From positions 1 through 64,000 of the forward strand of contig CAIQIR010000162.1 in assembly GCA_903871875.1 (NCBI GenBank): a stretch of 64,000 bases of DNA, given 5' to 3'. The notes under the pieces are model-generated. The model saw only the letters and a list, made by a program, of their open reading frames with translations. It was not told where the DNA came from and did no database searches. A program made the translations under genes and the position numbers. Numbering within the stretch: the first letter of the stretch is position 1; each line of letters starts with the position of its first letter. Origin of the DNA: an uncultured Schlesneria sp. (GTDB taxonomy: Bacteria; Planctomycetota; Planctomycetia; Planctomycetales; Planctomycetaceae). Shown here piece by piece: positions 9,093-17,293 of the stretch.

Positions 9093-9263
9093 ATGTCTCG
9101 CTATCTGACCATCATCGCCATCCTATTCATCAGCGGATGCCAATTTGCGCCGCATCGAGGTCAGGCCCCTCAGCCGCCGTGTGATGGAACCTTCGTCCGA
9201 GACCCCGCGACGATGAGAACACATTTCACCGCGACCGGATATTGGCTGCAGCAGCGAATTTGA
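9093..9263 (+). CDS. Small lipoprotein, 56 aa, unknown function
   Basis: Short gene starting at ATG 9093 after a purine-rich AAGGGGCCCAAGG stretch. The product begins with a lipoprotein signal, MSRYLTIIAILFISGC, with lipobox ISGC and Cys16 as the lipidated residue. The mature part is only about 40 residues and includes a second Cys (C30). No family is recognised. It lies 108 nt before the MFS transporter gene and may be its leader gene. It could also be a decayed longer lipoprotein, because the mature part is so short and featureless. Confidence 0.5.
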   Translation: MSRYLTIIAILFISGCQFAPHRGQAPQPPCDGTFVRDPATMRTHFTATGYWLQQRI

Positions 9264-9371
9264 TTCTCTGGATCCCCCCCGCGGCTTCGTCACCCAATTG
9301 CCTTTCGGCGGGAATCGGGACACAATCACGGATCAGTCCTGCCCGAGTGGCCCCCGTGAAAGACCGCGCTG

Positions 9372-11063
9372 TTGAACCAACCGCTTGCCACTCCCCCCCG
9401 TTCTCCGTCGCCGGACGGAAATTCCCTTGCGTCGCATGTCGTCGTCGATTCGGCGTTTGGTCGATGGATGGCACTCGTGGCCGCCTTACTGGGTTGGATG
9501 TTTGACGGCGCGGAAATGGGCGTCTTCTCGATGGTGGGTCGCGCCGCAATCCAGAATCTTTTAGGCTTTTCCGGCAGCTTAACTCCGGAACAAGAGCAAG
9601 AAGTGGGATTGCTATTCGGTGTCGTGATCGCCGTCTTTCTGGTCGGCGCCGCCACCGGAGGCGTGCTGTTCGGCTGGCTGGGAGACCGCGTCGGTCGTGT
9701 GCGCGCGATGAGCCTCAGCGTTCTGACCTACGCGCTCTTCACTGGCTTTTGTGGCTTCGCCCAAACGCCACTTCAGCTGGGTGTGCTGCGATTCATTGCC
9801 GCATTGGGAATGGGCGGCGAATGGTCACTGGGAGTGGCCCTCGTCATGGAAGTCTGGCCGAATCGGTCGCGGGCGCTGATGGCCGGATTGATTGGGGCCG
9901 CTGCCAACGCCGGGTACCTACTCGTCGGCGTGATTGGAATCTGCCTGACGGCCATGCTGGCCCAGTGTGAGGACTGGTTACGTGGCGCGGGATTGTCCGA
10001 CGCCCTGGTATCGATGCTGGTGGCCAACAAAGGTTGGCGCTTGATGATGATGATGGGAACTCTTCCTGCGGCACTCACTTTTTTCTTCCGCATGTTCGTT
10101 CCGGAATCCCACAAGTGGGAGCATGAACGAGGCCGCGGCGGAACGTCAAATTGGATGACCGCCGATTTGTTCGGTGTGCTGATTGGAGCAATCGGTCCCG
10201 GTCTGATCGTCTGGGTCTGGGCCGATTCCCGCGTCGGCACCATATCAAAACTGATCGGAACGCTGATCGGGATGGTAATCGCGGCAGTGGGGTACATCTA
10301 CCCGGTACTGCGATTCTTACAACGGACCTATTCCGGCCCCTCGGCAGATCAGAACGAAACAGGACGAACGATTCGTCGGATGTTGCTGGCGGCTTGCCTG
10401 AGCGGCGTGGCATTGATTGGAACCTGGGGTTCGACCCAGTGGGCCATGACGTGGGCCGGACAACTCACACAAAACGCTCAACAACCACAGGCGCCAGCCG
10501 GCACATCGACTCAGGCGACCGAGTCGGACGCGTCATCGTCCCAACAATGGCTGCAGTCAGTCATCTGGAAGAATCCGCGCGAGTACACGCAAATCTGTAC
10601 GTCGATCGGAGCGATCGTCGGAACCATTCTTGCGGCGATGCTGGGTGATTGGATCGGTCGCCGGGTTGCCTATTGTGTGTTGTGTCTGCTGTCGCTGCTT
10701 TCAGTGCTGTGGTTCTATCAGTTCCATTCGACGTTTGGCGTCGAGTTCTTGTTTTCGTCATTTGTGCTCGGCGTTTGCACGGCATCGTTCTATGGCTGGC
10801 TTCCGCTGTATCTACCTGAACTTTTTGCGACCAACGTCCGGGCCACAGGACAGGGTTTCGGTTTCAACTTCGGCCGCATTCTCGCAGCGATTGCCGGCCT
10901 GCAGGTGGGATCTTTACTCAAGTTGGTTGCCGGATATAAGACGATTGCCGGGGTACAAGGTGGCTATCCGGTCGCCTGCAGCATCGTTTGCGGCGTTTAT
11001 CTGGTCGGAATGGCCTTGATCTGGCTCGCTCCCGAAACACGAGGCCGACCGCTGCCAGAGTAA
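9372..11063 (+). CDS. MFS transporter
   Basis: Integral membrane protein of 563 aa with about 12 hydrophobic helices. The MFS loop 2-3 signature is GWLGDRVGRVRAM, and the equivalent loop in the second half is LGDWIGRRVAY. The long cytoplasmic linker holds PESHKWEHERGRGG, then a Gln/Ala/Ser-rich patch around residues 370-390. The arrangement resembles the metabolite:H+ symporter and sugar/aromatic-acid branches; the substrate cannot be read. The frame opens at TTG 9372. The next ATG (9468) would begin just before the first helix, so the start is uncertain. Confidence 0.85.
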   Translation: MNQPLATPPRSPSPDGNSLASHVVVDSAFGRWMALVAALLGWMFDGAEMGVFSMVGRAAIQNLLGFSGSLTPEQEQEVGLLFGVVIAVFLVGAATGGVLFGWLGDRVGRVRAMSLSVLTYALFTGFCGFAQTPLQLGVLRFIAALGMGGEWSLGVALVMEVWPNRSRALMAGLIGAAANAGYLLVGVIGICLTAMLAQCEDWLRGAGLSDALVSMLVANKGWRLMMMMGTLPAALTFFFRMFVPESHKWEHERGRGGTSNWMTADLFGVLIGAIGPGLIVWVWADSRVGTISKLIGTLIGMVIAAVGYIYPVLRFLQRTYSGPSADQNETGRTIRRMLLAACLSGVALIGTWGSTQWAMTWAGQLTQNAQQPQAPAGTSTQATESDASSSQQWLQSVIWKNPREYTQICTSIGAIVGTILAAMLGDWIGRRVAYCVLCLLSLLSVLWFYQFHSTFGVEFLFSSFVLGVCTASFYGWLPLYLPELFATNVRATGQGFGFNFGRILAAIAGLQVGSLLKLVAGYKTIAGVQGGYPVACSIVCGVYLVGMALIWLAPETRGRPLPE

Positions 11064-11167
11064 GCTGAATTTCGGAGTGAAGCGAGAATGAAGAAGGTCA
11101 GGACGAAGGGAACATCGACGAATCTCATCCTTCCTGACAACTTCATCCTTGCAACGTGAGGTTCGTG

Positions 11168-11512
11168 ATGAACAACGACAACGACAATTTCGATCGACCC
11201 TCATCCGAATCGACTGGCAGCGTCCCTGAACGAGAAGAAGAACGATTTCCCGATCCCATTCCCGACACCCGACTGTATGTCCCGGACAATGCCGATTGGG
11301 GCGTCGAAATCAAGAGAGACTCAGAACGCATCTACTGTTACGCCAAGCTGCCGGGCCAGGATTATTTTCATCTGATCCTCAGCGGCGAAATCTATGTGAC
11401 TCGACAGCACGAAAGATATTGTTTGCACTGCGCGTTGCGAATGGGGTTTCTGACACAGGACCGACTTTTCTGGCAACACCGAGTACCCAAAAAACCGCAC
11501 CGCGTGCTGTAA
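11168..11512 (+). CDS. Hypothetical protein, 114 aa
   Basis: No family recognised. The N-terminal 40 residues are acidic, polar and probably disordered. The rest looks like a compact domain with a YVPDNADWGVEIKRD segment and a CLHC pair (in YCLHCALRMGF). There is no signal peptide or membrane segment. ATG 11168 was taken over the upstream GTG 11156, since both share the same frame and the extra residues add nothing. It lies between the MFS and DUF1501 genes on the same strand. Confidence 0.6.
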   Translation: MNNDNDNFDRPSSESTGSVPEREEERFPDPIPDTRLYVPDNADWGVEIKRDSERIYCYAKLPGQDYFHLILSGEIYVTRQHERYCLHCALRMGFLTQDRLFWQHRVPKKPHRVL

Positions 11513-11593
11513 ACGATTGCCCCGGGTGAATGACGACATTCAACACCGGGCGGCGACAAAACAAGAGAATCCGTCATTCGTAACGAGGCCACC

Positions 11594-13069
11594 ATGTCGA
11601 ATTCCTTTTTTGCAGTGCCTTCGGCCGGATATGCGACGCGACGCGAATTCCTTCGACGAGCGGGGAATGGCTTTGGCTCCTTGGCACTGGCGGGATTATT
11701 GGCTCAAGACGGGCGGCCGGCAGTGGCGGCGCCGGAACAGGGATTGAACCCGCTGGCACCGCATGCCGGACATTTCCCGGGGAACGCCAAATCGGTCATT
11801 TGGCTGTTCATGAATGGCGGACCGTCCCAGGTGGATACGTGGGACTATAAGCCAGAATTGGAAAAACGCGACGGCAAGGAACTGGCAGGCTTCGATCAGA
11901 CGACCGGATTTTTCGCCGGGCAGGGCGGACCGCTGATGAAATCGCCGTTCAAGTTTGCCCAGCATGGGCAGTGCGGCGCCTGGGTCAGTGAGATTTTTCC
12001 CCACCTGTCCGAACATGTTGACCGAATGGCCTTTTGCTATGCCTGCTGGACCGATTCCAACAATCACTCGCCCGCCTTGTTCCGCATCAATACCGGTATG
12101 GCCCGGCAAGGCTTTCCGTGCGTCGGGGCCTGGGTGACGTACGGACTGGGCAGTGAGAGCCAGAACTTGCCAGCGTTCGTCGTGATGTACGACACCCTCG
12201 GTCGAGGCATTCCGAAAGGGCACGCTCAAAACTGGGGGGCCGGATTTCTTCCCAGCATCTTTCAGGGGACGGCCCTCAAGCCACAGGGTGATCCGATTGA
12301 GAATCTGAAACGGGCTGACGAGATGTCTGGATTTCAGCAGCGATCGCAGCTCGACCTGCTTGGCACGCTCAACCGACAGCACCTCAATCAACATCCGACT
12401 GAAACCGAACTCGCGGCGCGGATCGAATCGTTCGAGCTGGCGTACCGCATGCAAATGGCCGCCCCCGAAGCCCTGGACCTGACCCGCGAATCGGAACCCA
12501 CGCAAAAGCTGTATGGACTGGACAATCCGAAATGTGCCCATTTCGCCAAGCAATGCCTAACGGCCCGACGATTGGTTGAGCGCGGCGTTCGCTTCGTTCA
12601 GATCTATTCTGGCGGCATGGAAAACGAACGCAGCTGGGACGGACATGCCAACATCGCGGGAAATCACACCGGGTTCGCGGCCGAGACCGATCAACCGGTG
12701 GCCGCGTTGCTGACGGATCTGGCAGAACGTGGAATGCTTGATGAAACGCTGGTAGTGTGGGGTGGAGAATTCGGTCGCTTACCGTTGGTTCAAAAAGGCG
12801 GAACGGGCCGCGACCACAATCCCCATGCCTTCACAACCTGGTTCGCCGGCGGCGGCGTCAAAGGAGGAACGTTGTTCGGTGAGACCGACGAAATCGGCCA
12901 CAAGGCACTCATCGATCGAGTGAGCGTTAACGACCTTCACGCGACCATTCTGCATCAGATGGGTCTTGAGCACGAACGATTGACCTATCGGTACAACGGT
13001 CGCGACTTCCGATTGACCGACGTCAGCGGACGCGTCATCACCGAGATCTTGAAGACCGCCGGCGTCTAA
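11594..13069 (+). CDS. DUF1501 domain-containing protein with Tat signal
   Basis: Exported alkaline-phosphatase-superfamily (sulfatase-like) protein of 491 aa. The N-terminus has a twin-arginine signal TRREFLRRAGNGFGSLALAG. Typical DUF1501 segments are WLFMNGGPSQVDTWDYKPE, SNNHSPALFRINTG, a central VRFVQIYSGGMENERSWDGH and, near the C-terminus, VVWGGEFGRLPLVQKGGTGRDHNPH. In planctomycetes these proteins are very numerous and are usually paired with a DUF1549/DUF1553 (PSCyt) partner. No such partner is adjacent here, although the gene at 14130 has a cytochrome-like motif. Function of the family is unproven. Confidence 0.92.
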   Translation: MSNSFFAVPSAGYATRREFLRRAGNGFGSLALAGLLAQDGRPAVAAPEQGLNPLAPHAGHFPGNAKSVIWLFMNGGPSQVDTWDYKPELEKRDGKELAGFDQTTGFFAGQGGPLMKSPFKFAQHGQCGAWVSEIFPHLSEHVDRMAFCYACWTDSNNHSPALFRINTGMARQGFPCVGAWVTYGLGSESQNLPAFVVMYDTLGRGIPKGHAQNWGAGFLPSIFQGTALKPQGDPIENLKRADEMSGFQQRSQLDLLGTLNRQHLNQHPTETELAARIESFELAYRMQMAAPEALDLTRESEPTQKLYGLDNPKCAHFAKQCLTARRLVERGVRFVQIYSGGMENERSWDGHANIAGNHTGFAAETDQPVAALLTDLAERGMLDETLVVWGGEFGRLPLVQKGGTGRDHNPHAFTTWFAGGGVKGGTLFGETDEIGHKALIDRVSVNDLHATILHQMGLEHERLTYRYNGRDFRLTDVSGRVITEILKTAGV

Positions 13070-13085
13070 GCTCCCACTGTCGTGC

Positions 13086-13961
13086 TTACCATTGAAGCTT
13101 GCCCGGAAGATATTTCTCGATCAACGACGTGTAATAGCCTGAGAGTCGAGACCAGTCAGGTCGCTCGGGACTTTTCGAATACAAGTCGTACTTGTTGAAC
13201 TCGCGAACCGATCGCAACATTTGACGATCGTGATCGTCCAGCAGGTATTCATAGTCCTCTTCGCGGTGCCACGGATAAAACGAATGGTACCGGATCATGT
13301 ATTGAGCAGACTCCGGCAGGGCACAGCCGGCTTGAGTGATCACATGGAAGAGATATTCATCGTGTCCCCACGACAGATCGACGTTCCGCAATCCGCAGCC
13401 TTCTTCATAGATCCCTAGCCGCGTGTTGAAACGCGGATCGGTGGAATCGGGATTGTCAGCAAGAAATTCGGGATAGACGATTCGCGGGCTGAACGCACAT
13501 CCCACAGGAAACGTGTCGCCAACTACGGCCCATTGTGGCTCGCCAAACAGACACAGGATCTTGCCCAGATCGTGGATGAAACCCGTCAGTACAAACCAGT
13601 CTTCGTGTCCATCGGCACGGATCGCCTCGGCCGTTTGTAACAGGTGCTCCCGCTGCGACAGGTCAATATCCGGATCCGAATCGTCGACCAGGGTATTCAG
13701 ATAATCGACGGCGTCCAGCACCGTCATCGGGCTGTGGTTGAACGAAAGATAGGTCTTCTTCTTTTCCTGGACGAAGTCGTACGTCTGAAAACGGTGATTC
13801 AGTTGATAGAATTCTCGCACTCCGTCACGGGCACCATCGTCGTACTTGCGAAAATCTTCAGTCGCCTTCGCTCCGGGAGTCGGATAGCGGGCTTCGACAA
13901 AATCATCCCAGTCATCCAAACGGTTGAGTGGGCCTTCGGATTCCACGCGACGATCGATCAT
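13086..13961 (-). CDS. Inositol oxygenase (MIOX), non-heme di-iron
   Basis: Predicted to cleave myo-inositol with O2 to D-glucuronate. The length, 291 aa, is close to animal MIOX (about 285). All six di-iron ligands of the mammalian enzyme can be placed: H106 (REHLLQTAEAIR), H130 and D131 (GFIHDLGK), H200 (SWGHDEY), H226 (MIRYHSFYPWH) and D259 (EFNKYDLYSK). Long stretches such as FGEPQWAVVGDTFPVGC and the C-terminal PGKLQW match the family closely. ATG 13961 is chosen because AGGAG precedes it by 6 nt; the frame extends further upstream without family content. It is convergent with the DUF1501 gene. The Gfo/Idh/MocA oxidoreductase at 15649 could belong to the same sugar or inositol pathway, which is inference. 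Confidence 0.93.
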   Translation of the reverse strand: MIDRRVESEGPLNRLDDWDDFVEARYPTPGAKATEDFRKYDDGARDGVREFYQLNHRFQTYDFVQEKKKTYLSFNHSPMTVLDAVDYLNTLVDDSDPDIDLSQREHLLQTAEAIRADGHEDWFVLTGFIHDLGKILCLFGEPQWAVVGDTFPVGCAFSPRIVYPEFLADNPDSTDPRFNTRLGIYEEGCGLRNVDLSWGHDEYLFHVITQAGCALPESAQYMIRYHSFYPWHREEDYEYLLDDHDRQMLRSVREFNKYDLYSKSPERPDWSRLSGYYTSLIEKYLPGKLQW

Positions 13962-14129
13962 AGAAGTCTCCTGTGCACACAATCTATCGCGGAAAGCGCA
14001 ACAACACCAAGCGAATTTGCCAGCCTCGCCCGGCACCGTCGGTAAAACAAGACACATTGACCGAATTCAGGTTAGTCGCTACGGTGCCCGCCTCTCCCTG
14101 TCCCTTCGAACCTCAATCAAGAATTCGCC

Positions 14130-15275
14130 ATGTCCCCACACTGGACGGCATGCTTACGCAGCGCACTGTGGATTTGTCCGCTTATCGCCTTCGTGGGACT
14201 GATCGGTGGGACGGCGCGCGGTGAACAAGCCGAAGAATCGCAGGAACGCCTGGTTCTGCTCGTGTCCGGGCGAATGCTGACTGGTTACGTCACACGGAAT
14301 GCTGGCGGTTACCTGATCGAACAAAAGAACGGGCGGGTTCAAGTTCCGATCGACGAGGTCAAATTCGTCGTCAACGACCTTCGCGAGGCCTACCGCAAAC
14401 AGCGAGACAGCGTCATTGAACCCACACCCGCAACCCATCTGGCACTGGCCACCTGGTGCATCTCCTATCGACTGCTCGAAGAAGCCGGCGACGAATTGAA
14501 GAAATGCCTCAAGGCTGATCCGGACAATGAAGAAGCCCGCCGCTTACTTCAACGATTAACCGAGATGATGCGGTCCGCTCTACCCGCTCAAATCGTGGCG
14601 CCGACTCCTCGCAAGACGGCCACGGGATTTCTGCTGCCAGACGCCGAATCGCTGGGCGGTCTGTCGCGCGAGAATGCGGCTCAGTTTACTTCCCGAATCC
14701 AGCCGTTGCTGGTGAATAAATGCGGAAACGCCCACTGCCATGGAACGGCCGCGTCCAACCATTTCCATATCACCTCGACACGGATCAGTGGCCACGGTTC
14801 GCGTCAGAACGCCGAGCGAAATCTCGCCGCGACTCTGGAACAAATTGATTTCGAACACGTCTCGAAAAGCCAATTATTGGAGGCCTTACAAGGGGCCCAC
14901 GGTGGCAAAGGCACGATTTTCGTCGGTCAAGTCGGTACCGAACAAATCAAAACGATCCGCGGCTGGGTCCGCGCCGTAGCGACGGAAAAACAAACCGAAG
15001 CGAAAGAGATTGAGAATCTTCCTCAGCTGACCAAGGGGAAAGCGAAAAAACATCGTATCGTCCAAGCCAGTTCCGCCAGCGAAAAGCCGGCCGATCCTGT
15101 AACGGAAGAAACACTGTTGGCGTCGGCGAAGGATCAGGAATCGCCCGCGACAAAAGAGGAATCGCCAAAACCACGGGAACTGCGAGCCGATCCGACGGAT
15201 GCCAAGGCCCTGGCCCTGGAACACGACGATCCTTTCGATCCTGAACAATTCAATCAACGTTTTCGCCGACCCTGA
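14130..15275 (+). CDS. Exported hypothetical protein with CX4CH heme-type motif
   Basis: Protein of 381 aa with an N-terminal signal sequence (ends about ARG, residue 30). A small beta-rich domain follows (LLVSGRMLTGYVTRN...VQVPIDEVKFV), then one TPR-like helix pair (about residues 110-145). A cytochrome-like segment LLVNKCGNAHCHGTAA has C198, C203 and H204, giving a CX4CH spacing rather than CXXCH. The surrounding text (ENAAQFTSRIQPLLVNKC) resembles the start of planctomycete PSCyt1 domains. The C-terminal third is charged and low in complexity. Planctomycete-specific; function unknown. Covalent heme attachment is possible but unproven. Confidence 0.7.
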   Translation: MSPHWTACLRSALWICPLIAFVGLIGGTARGEQAEESQERLVLLVSGRMLTGYVTRNAGGYLIEQKNGRVQVPIDEVKFVVNDLREAYRKQRDSVIEPTPATHLALATWCISYRLLEEAGDELKKCLKADPDNEEARRLLQRLTEMMRSALPAQIVAPTPRKTATGFLLPDAESLGGLSRENAAQFTSRIQPLLVNKCGNAHCHGTAASNHFHITSTRISGHGSRQNAERNLAATLEQIDFEHVSKSQLLEALQGAHGGKGTIFVGQVGTEQIKTIRGWVRAVATEKQTEAKEIENLPQLTKGKAKKHRIVQASSASEKPADPVTEETLLASAKDQESPATKEESPKPRELRADPTDAKALALEHDDPFDPEQFNQRFRRP

Positions 15276-15299
15276 CTCGGCCAGGGCAAAGGATTGACC

Positions 15300-15482
15300 A
15301 TGAAGAATTTCCCGGCAAACCGACGGACACGTTGGGATCAATCGCTGAGGTGGGCACTGCTGTGCCTCGTACTGACTTGGACAGTGGGCTGCCAGTCTTT
15401 GATTAAGTCGAGGAAGGGCAAAGAGGCCTTGACCCAAGATAAATTCTCGTGCGGCGAACACATGCCGCCCCGGGTCCCTTAG
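15300..15482 (+). CDS. Small lipoprotein, 60 aa
   Basis: Starts at ATG 15300, 24 nt after the preceding gene. An AAAGG sits 4 nt upstream (15287-15292 region). It has a basic N-terminus, a hydrophobic stretch (WALLCLVLTWTVGC) and a lipobox TVGC with Cys31. The mature part is 30 residues, Lys-rich, and carries one further Cys. Probably co-transcribed with the CX4CH protein. No family recognised. Confidence 0.5.
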   Translation: MKNFPANRRTRWDQSLRWALLCLVLTWTVGCQSLIKSRKGKEALTQDKFSCGEHMPPRVP

Positions 15483-15648
15483 ATCCAATGGCTGGCTGAA
15501 CAGATGGTGGATTGTCTGAAATTGATTCTCCCGGAATCAGAGTTTTCCAGACAAGCCGAGTTGCCAGTTACCTTTGAACGCGCCTAAACTATGGTAGCTG
15601 GGAATTGCCGTATTCGTCTGCCTCAGGCCGCCATCAGGGATTACACCA

Positions 15649-17157
15649 ATGACGCATTTTTCTCGTCGCGAACTTCTCCAGAGTTCATTGCTGGCCACCG
15701 CGGCTCTAACTCTTGCTGGCTCAAGCAGTGCCAGGGCCGCTGATGAAGAAGCGAAGAAAGACGAGACAGCGAATAAGAGCGATAAACTGCGAGTCGCAGT
15801 GGTGGGAGTCAGAGGTCGCGGCGGTTCGCATATTGGCGGGTTCGGTTCGCGTGAGGATTGCGAGATCGCCGCCTTGGTCGACGTCGATGAAACGGTCATC
15901 AATAACCGCGCCGACGAAATAGAAAAGGCCACTGGCAAACGCCCCACGCTATTTACCGACATGCGAAAATGCTTTGAAGACAAGAGCATCGATATCGTCA
16001 GTATCGCCACACCAAATCACTGGCATTCGTTGGCCGCCATCTGGGCCATTCAAGCCGGCAAAGACGTCTACGTCGAAAAGCCCGTCAGCCACAATGTGAG
16101 TGAAGGTCGCCGCGTGGTCGAGGCTGCTCGCAAACACCAGAAGATCGTCCAGACCGGAACACAAAGTCGTTCCAATCCGGGAATGCGGGCCGCAATGGCC
16201 TACCTGCATAAGGGCGGAATCGGCGAGGTCAAACTGGCGAGAGGACTTTGTTACAAGTCACGCGGTTCCATCGGCCCCAAGGGGAATTACGACGTTCCCG
16301 CGAGTGTTGACTATGACCTGTGGTCAGGTCCGGCCGAGGTCAAGCCGCTCAGCCGAAAATCGCTGCACTACGATTGGCACTGGATGTGGGACTACGGCAA
16401 TGGCGACCTGGGCAACCAGGGAATTCACCAGATGGACTTGGCTCGCTGGGGCTTGGGAGAAATGAACCTGGGTGAATCCGTCGTCAGCTATGGTGGTCGG
16501 TTTGGGTATGAAGATGCGGGCGAAACCGCGAACACCCAAGTCAGCATCCATCAATTTGGCAGCGGCAAACGACTGGTCTTTGAAGTTCGGGGACTGAAAA
16601 CGGAGAAATTCACGGTTTACCCGAACCCACAAGACCCTGAAAAATCGGTCGGCGCCGGTGTTGGCGTCATCTTTTACGGTTCCGAAGGATACATGGTTGT
16701 TCCCAGTTACAGCGGCGGGGTTGTCCTGGACAAGCAGGGACAGCCAACCGGCGTCGACTTTAACGATGGTAGCGACAAAAATCATTTTGCAAACTTCATA
16801 AATGCGGTTCGCAGTCGAAAGCACCAAGATCTGAATGCCGATATCCTCGACGGCCACCTGTCGAGCGCACTGTGCCATTTAGGGAATGTTTCCTATCGAC
16901 TGGGAGCATCTGCAAATGTCCCGGAAATGGTCAAGAAATTCGACGGGGATGCCGAGGCGCTCGAAACCCTCGACCGGTTTCAGCAGCACCTTCGAGACAA
17001 CAAGGTCGATCCTGGAACGACAAAGATTACCGTTGGCCCGAAGTTGTCTGTGACCAAAAATGAAGAGTTCACAGGAGATCGGGCCGCCGAAGCCAATAAG
17101 ATGCTAACCCGCGAATACCGTGCTCCGTACATCGTTCCCAAGACAGAAGATCTCTGA
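15649..17157 (+). CDS. Gfo/Idh/MocA family oxidoreductase with Tat signal
   Basis: NAD(P)-dependent sugar- or inositol-type dehydrogenase of 502 aa, exported folded through the twin-arginine pathway (FSRRELLQSSLLATAAL, then SSARA). The Rossmann motif is VAVVGVRGRGGSHIGGF. The catalytic-region lysine lies in VEKPVSHN (E143, K144, P145), and the C-terminal alpha/beta domain has WHWMWDYGNGDLGNQGIHQMD, which contains the conserved His of these enzymes. Planctomycete genomes carry many secreted members that are thought to act on polysaccharide breakdown products. The gene lies two genes from inositol oxygenase; whether they work together is unknown. Confidence 0.9.
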   Translation: MTHFSRRELLQSSLLATAALTLAGSSSARAADEEAKKDETANKSDKLRVAVVGVRGRGGSHIGGFGSREDCEIAALVDVDETVINNRADEIEKATGKRPTLFTDMRKCFEDKSIDIVSIATPNHWHSLAAIWAIQAGKDVYVEKPVSHNVSEGRRVVEAARKHQKIVQTGTQSRSNPGMRAAMAYLHKGGIGEVKLARGLCYKSRGSIGPKGNYDVPASVDYDLWSGPAEVKPLSRKSLHYDWHWMWDYGNGDLGNQGIHQMDLARWGLGEMNLGESVVSYGGRFGYEDAGETANTQVSIHQFGSGKRLVFEVRGLKTEKFTVYPNPQDPEKSVGAGVGVIFYGSEGYMVVPSYSGGVVLDKQGQPTGVDFNDGSDKNHFANFINAVRSRKHQDLNADILDGHLSSALCHLGNVSYRLGASANVPEMVKKFDGDAEALETLDRFQQHLRDNKVDPGTTKITVGPKLSVTKNEEFTGDRAAEANKMLTREYRAPYIVPKTEDL

Positions 17158-17293
17158 GAGCGGCGAACGGTTGACGTTATTCCGTGATTGACACGAAGGC
17201 TTCGGACAACGAAATCCGCGTCAGAAATAACAGGCTGGAAGCCAGTTAAGAAGTCCTTTGGAATTCAAAACTCATTGGGTGAGGTCGGAGACC

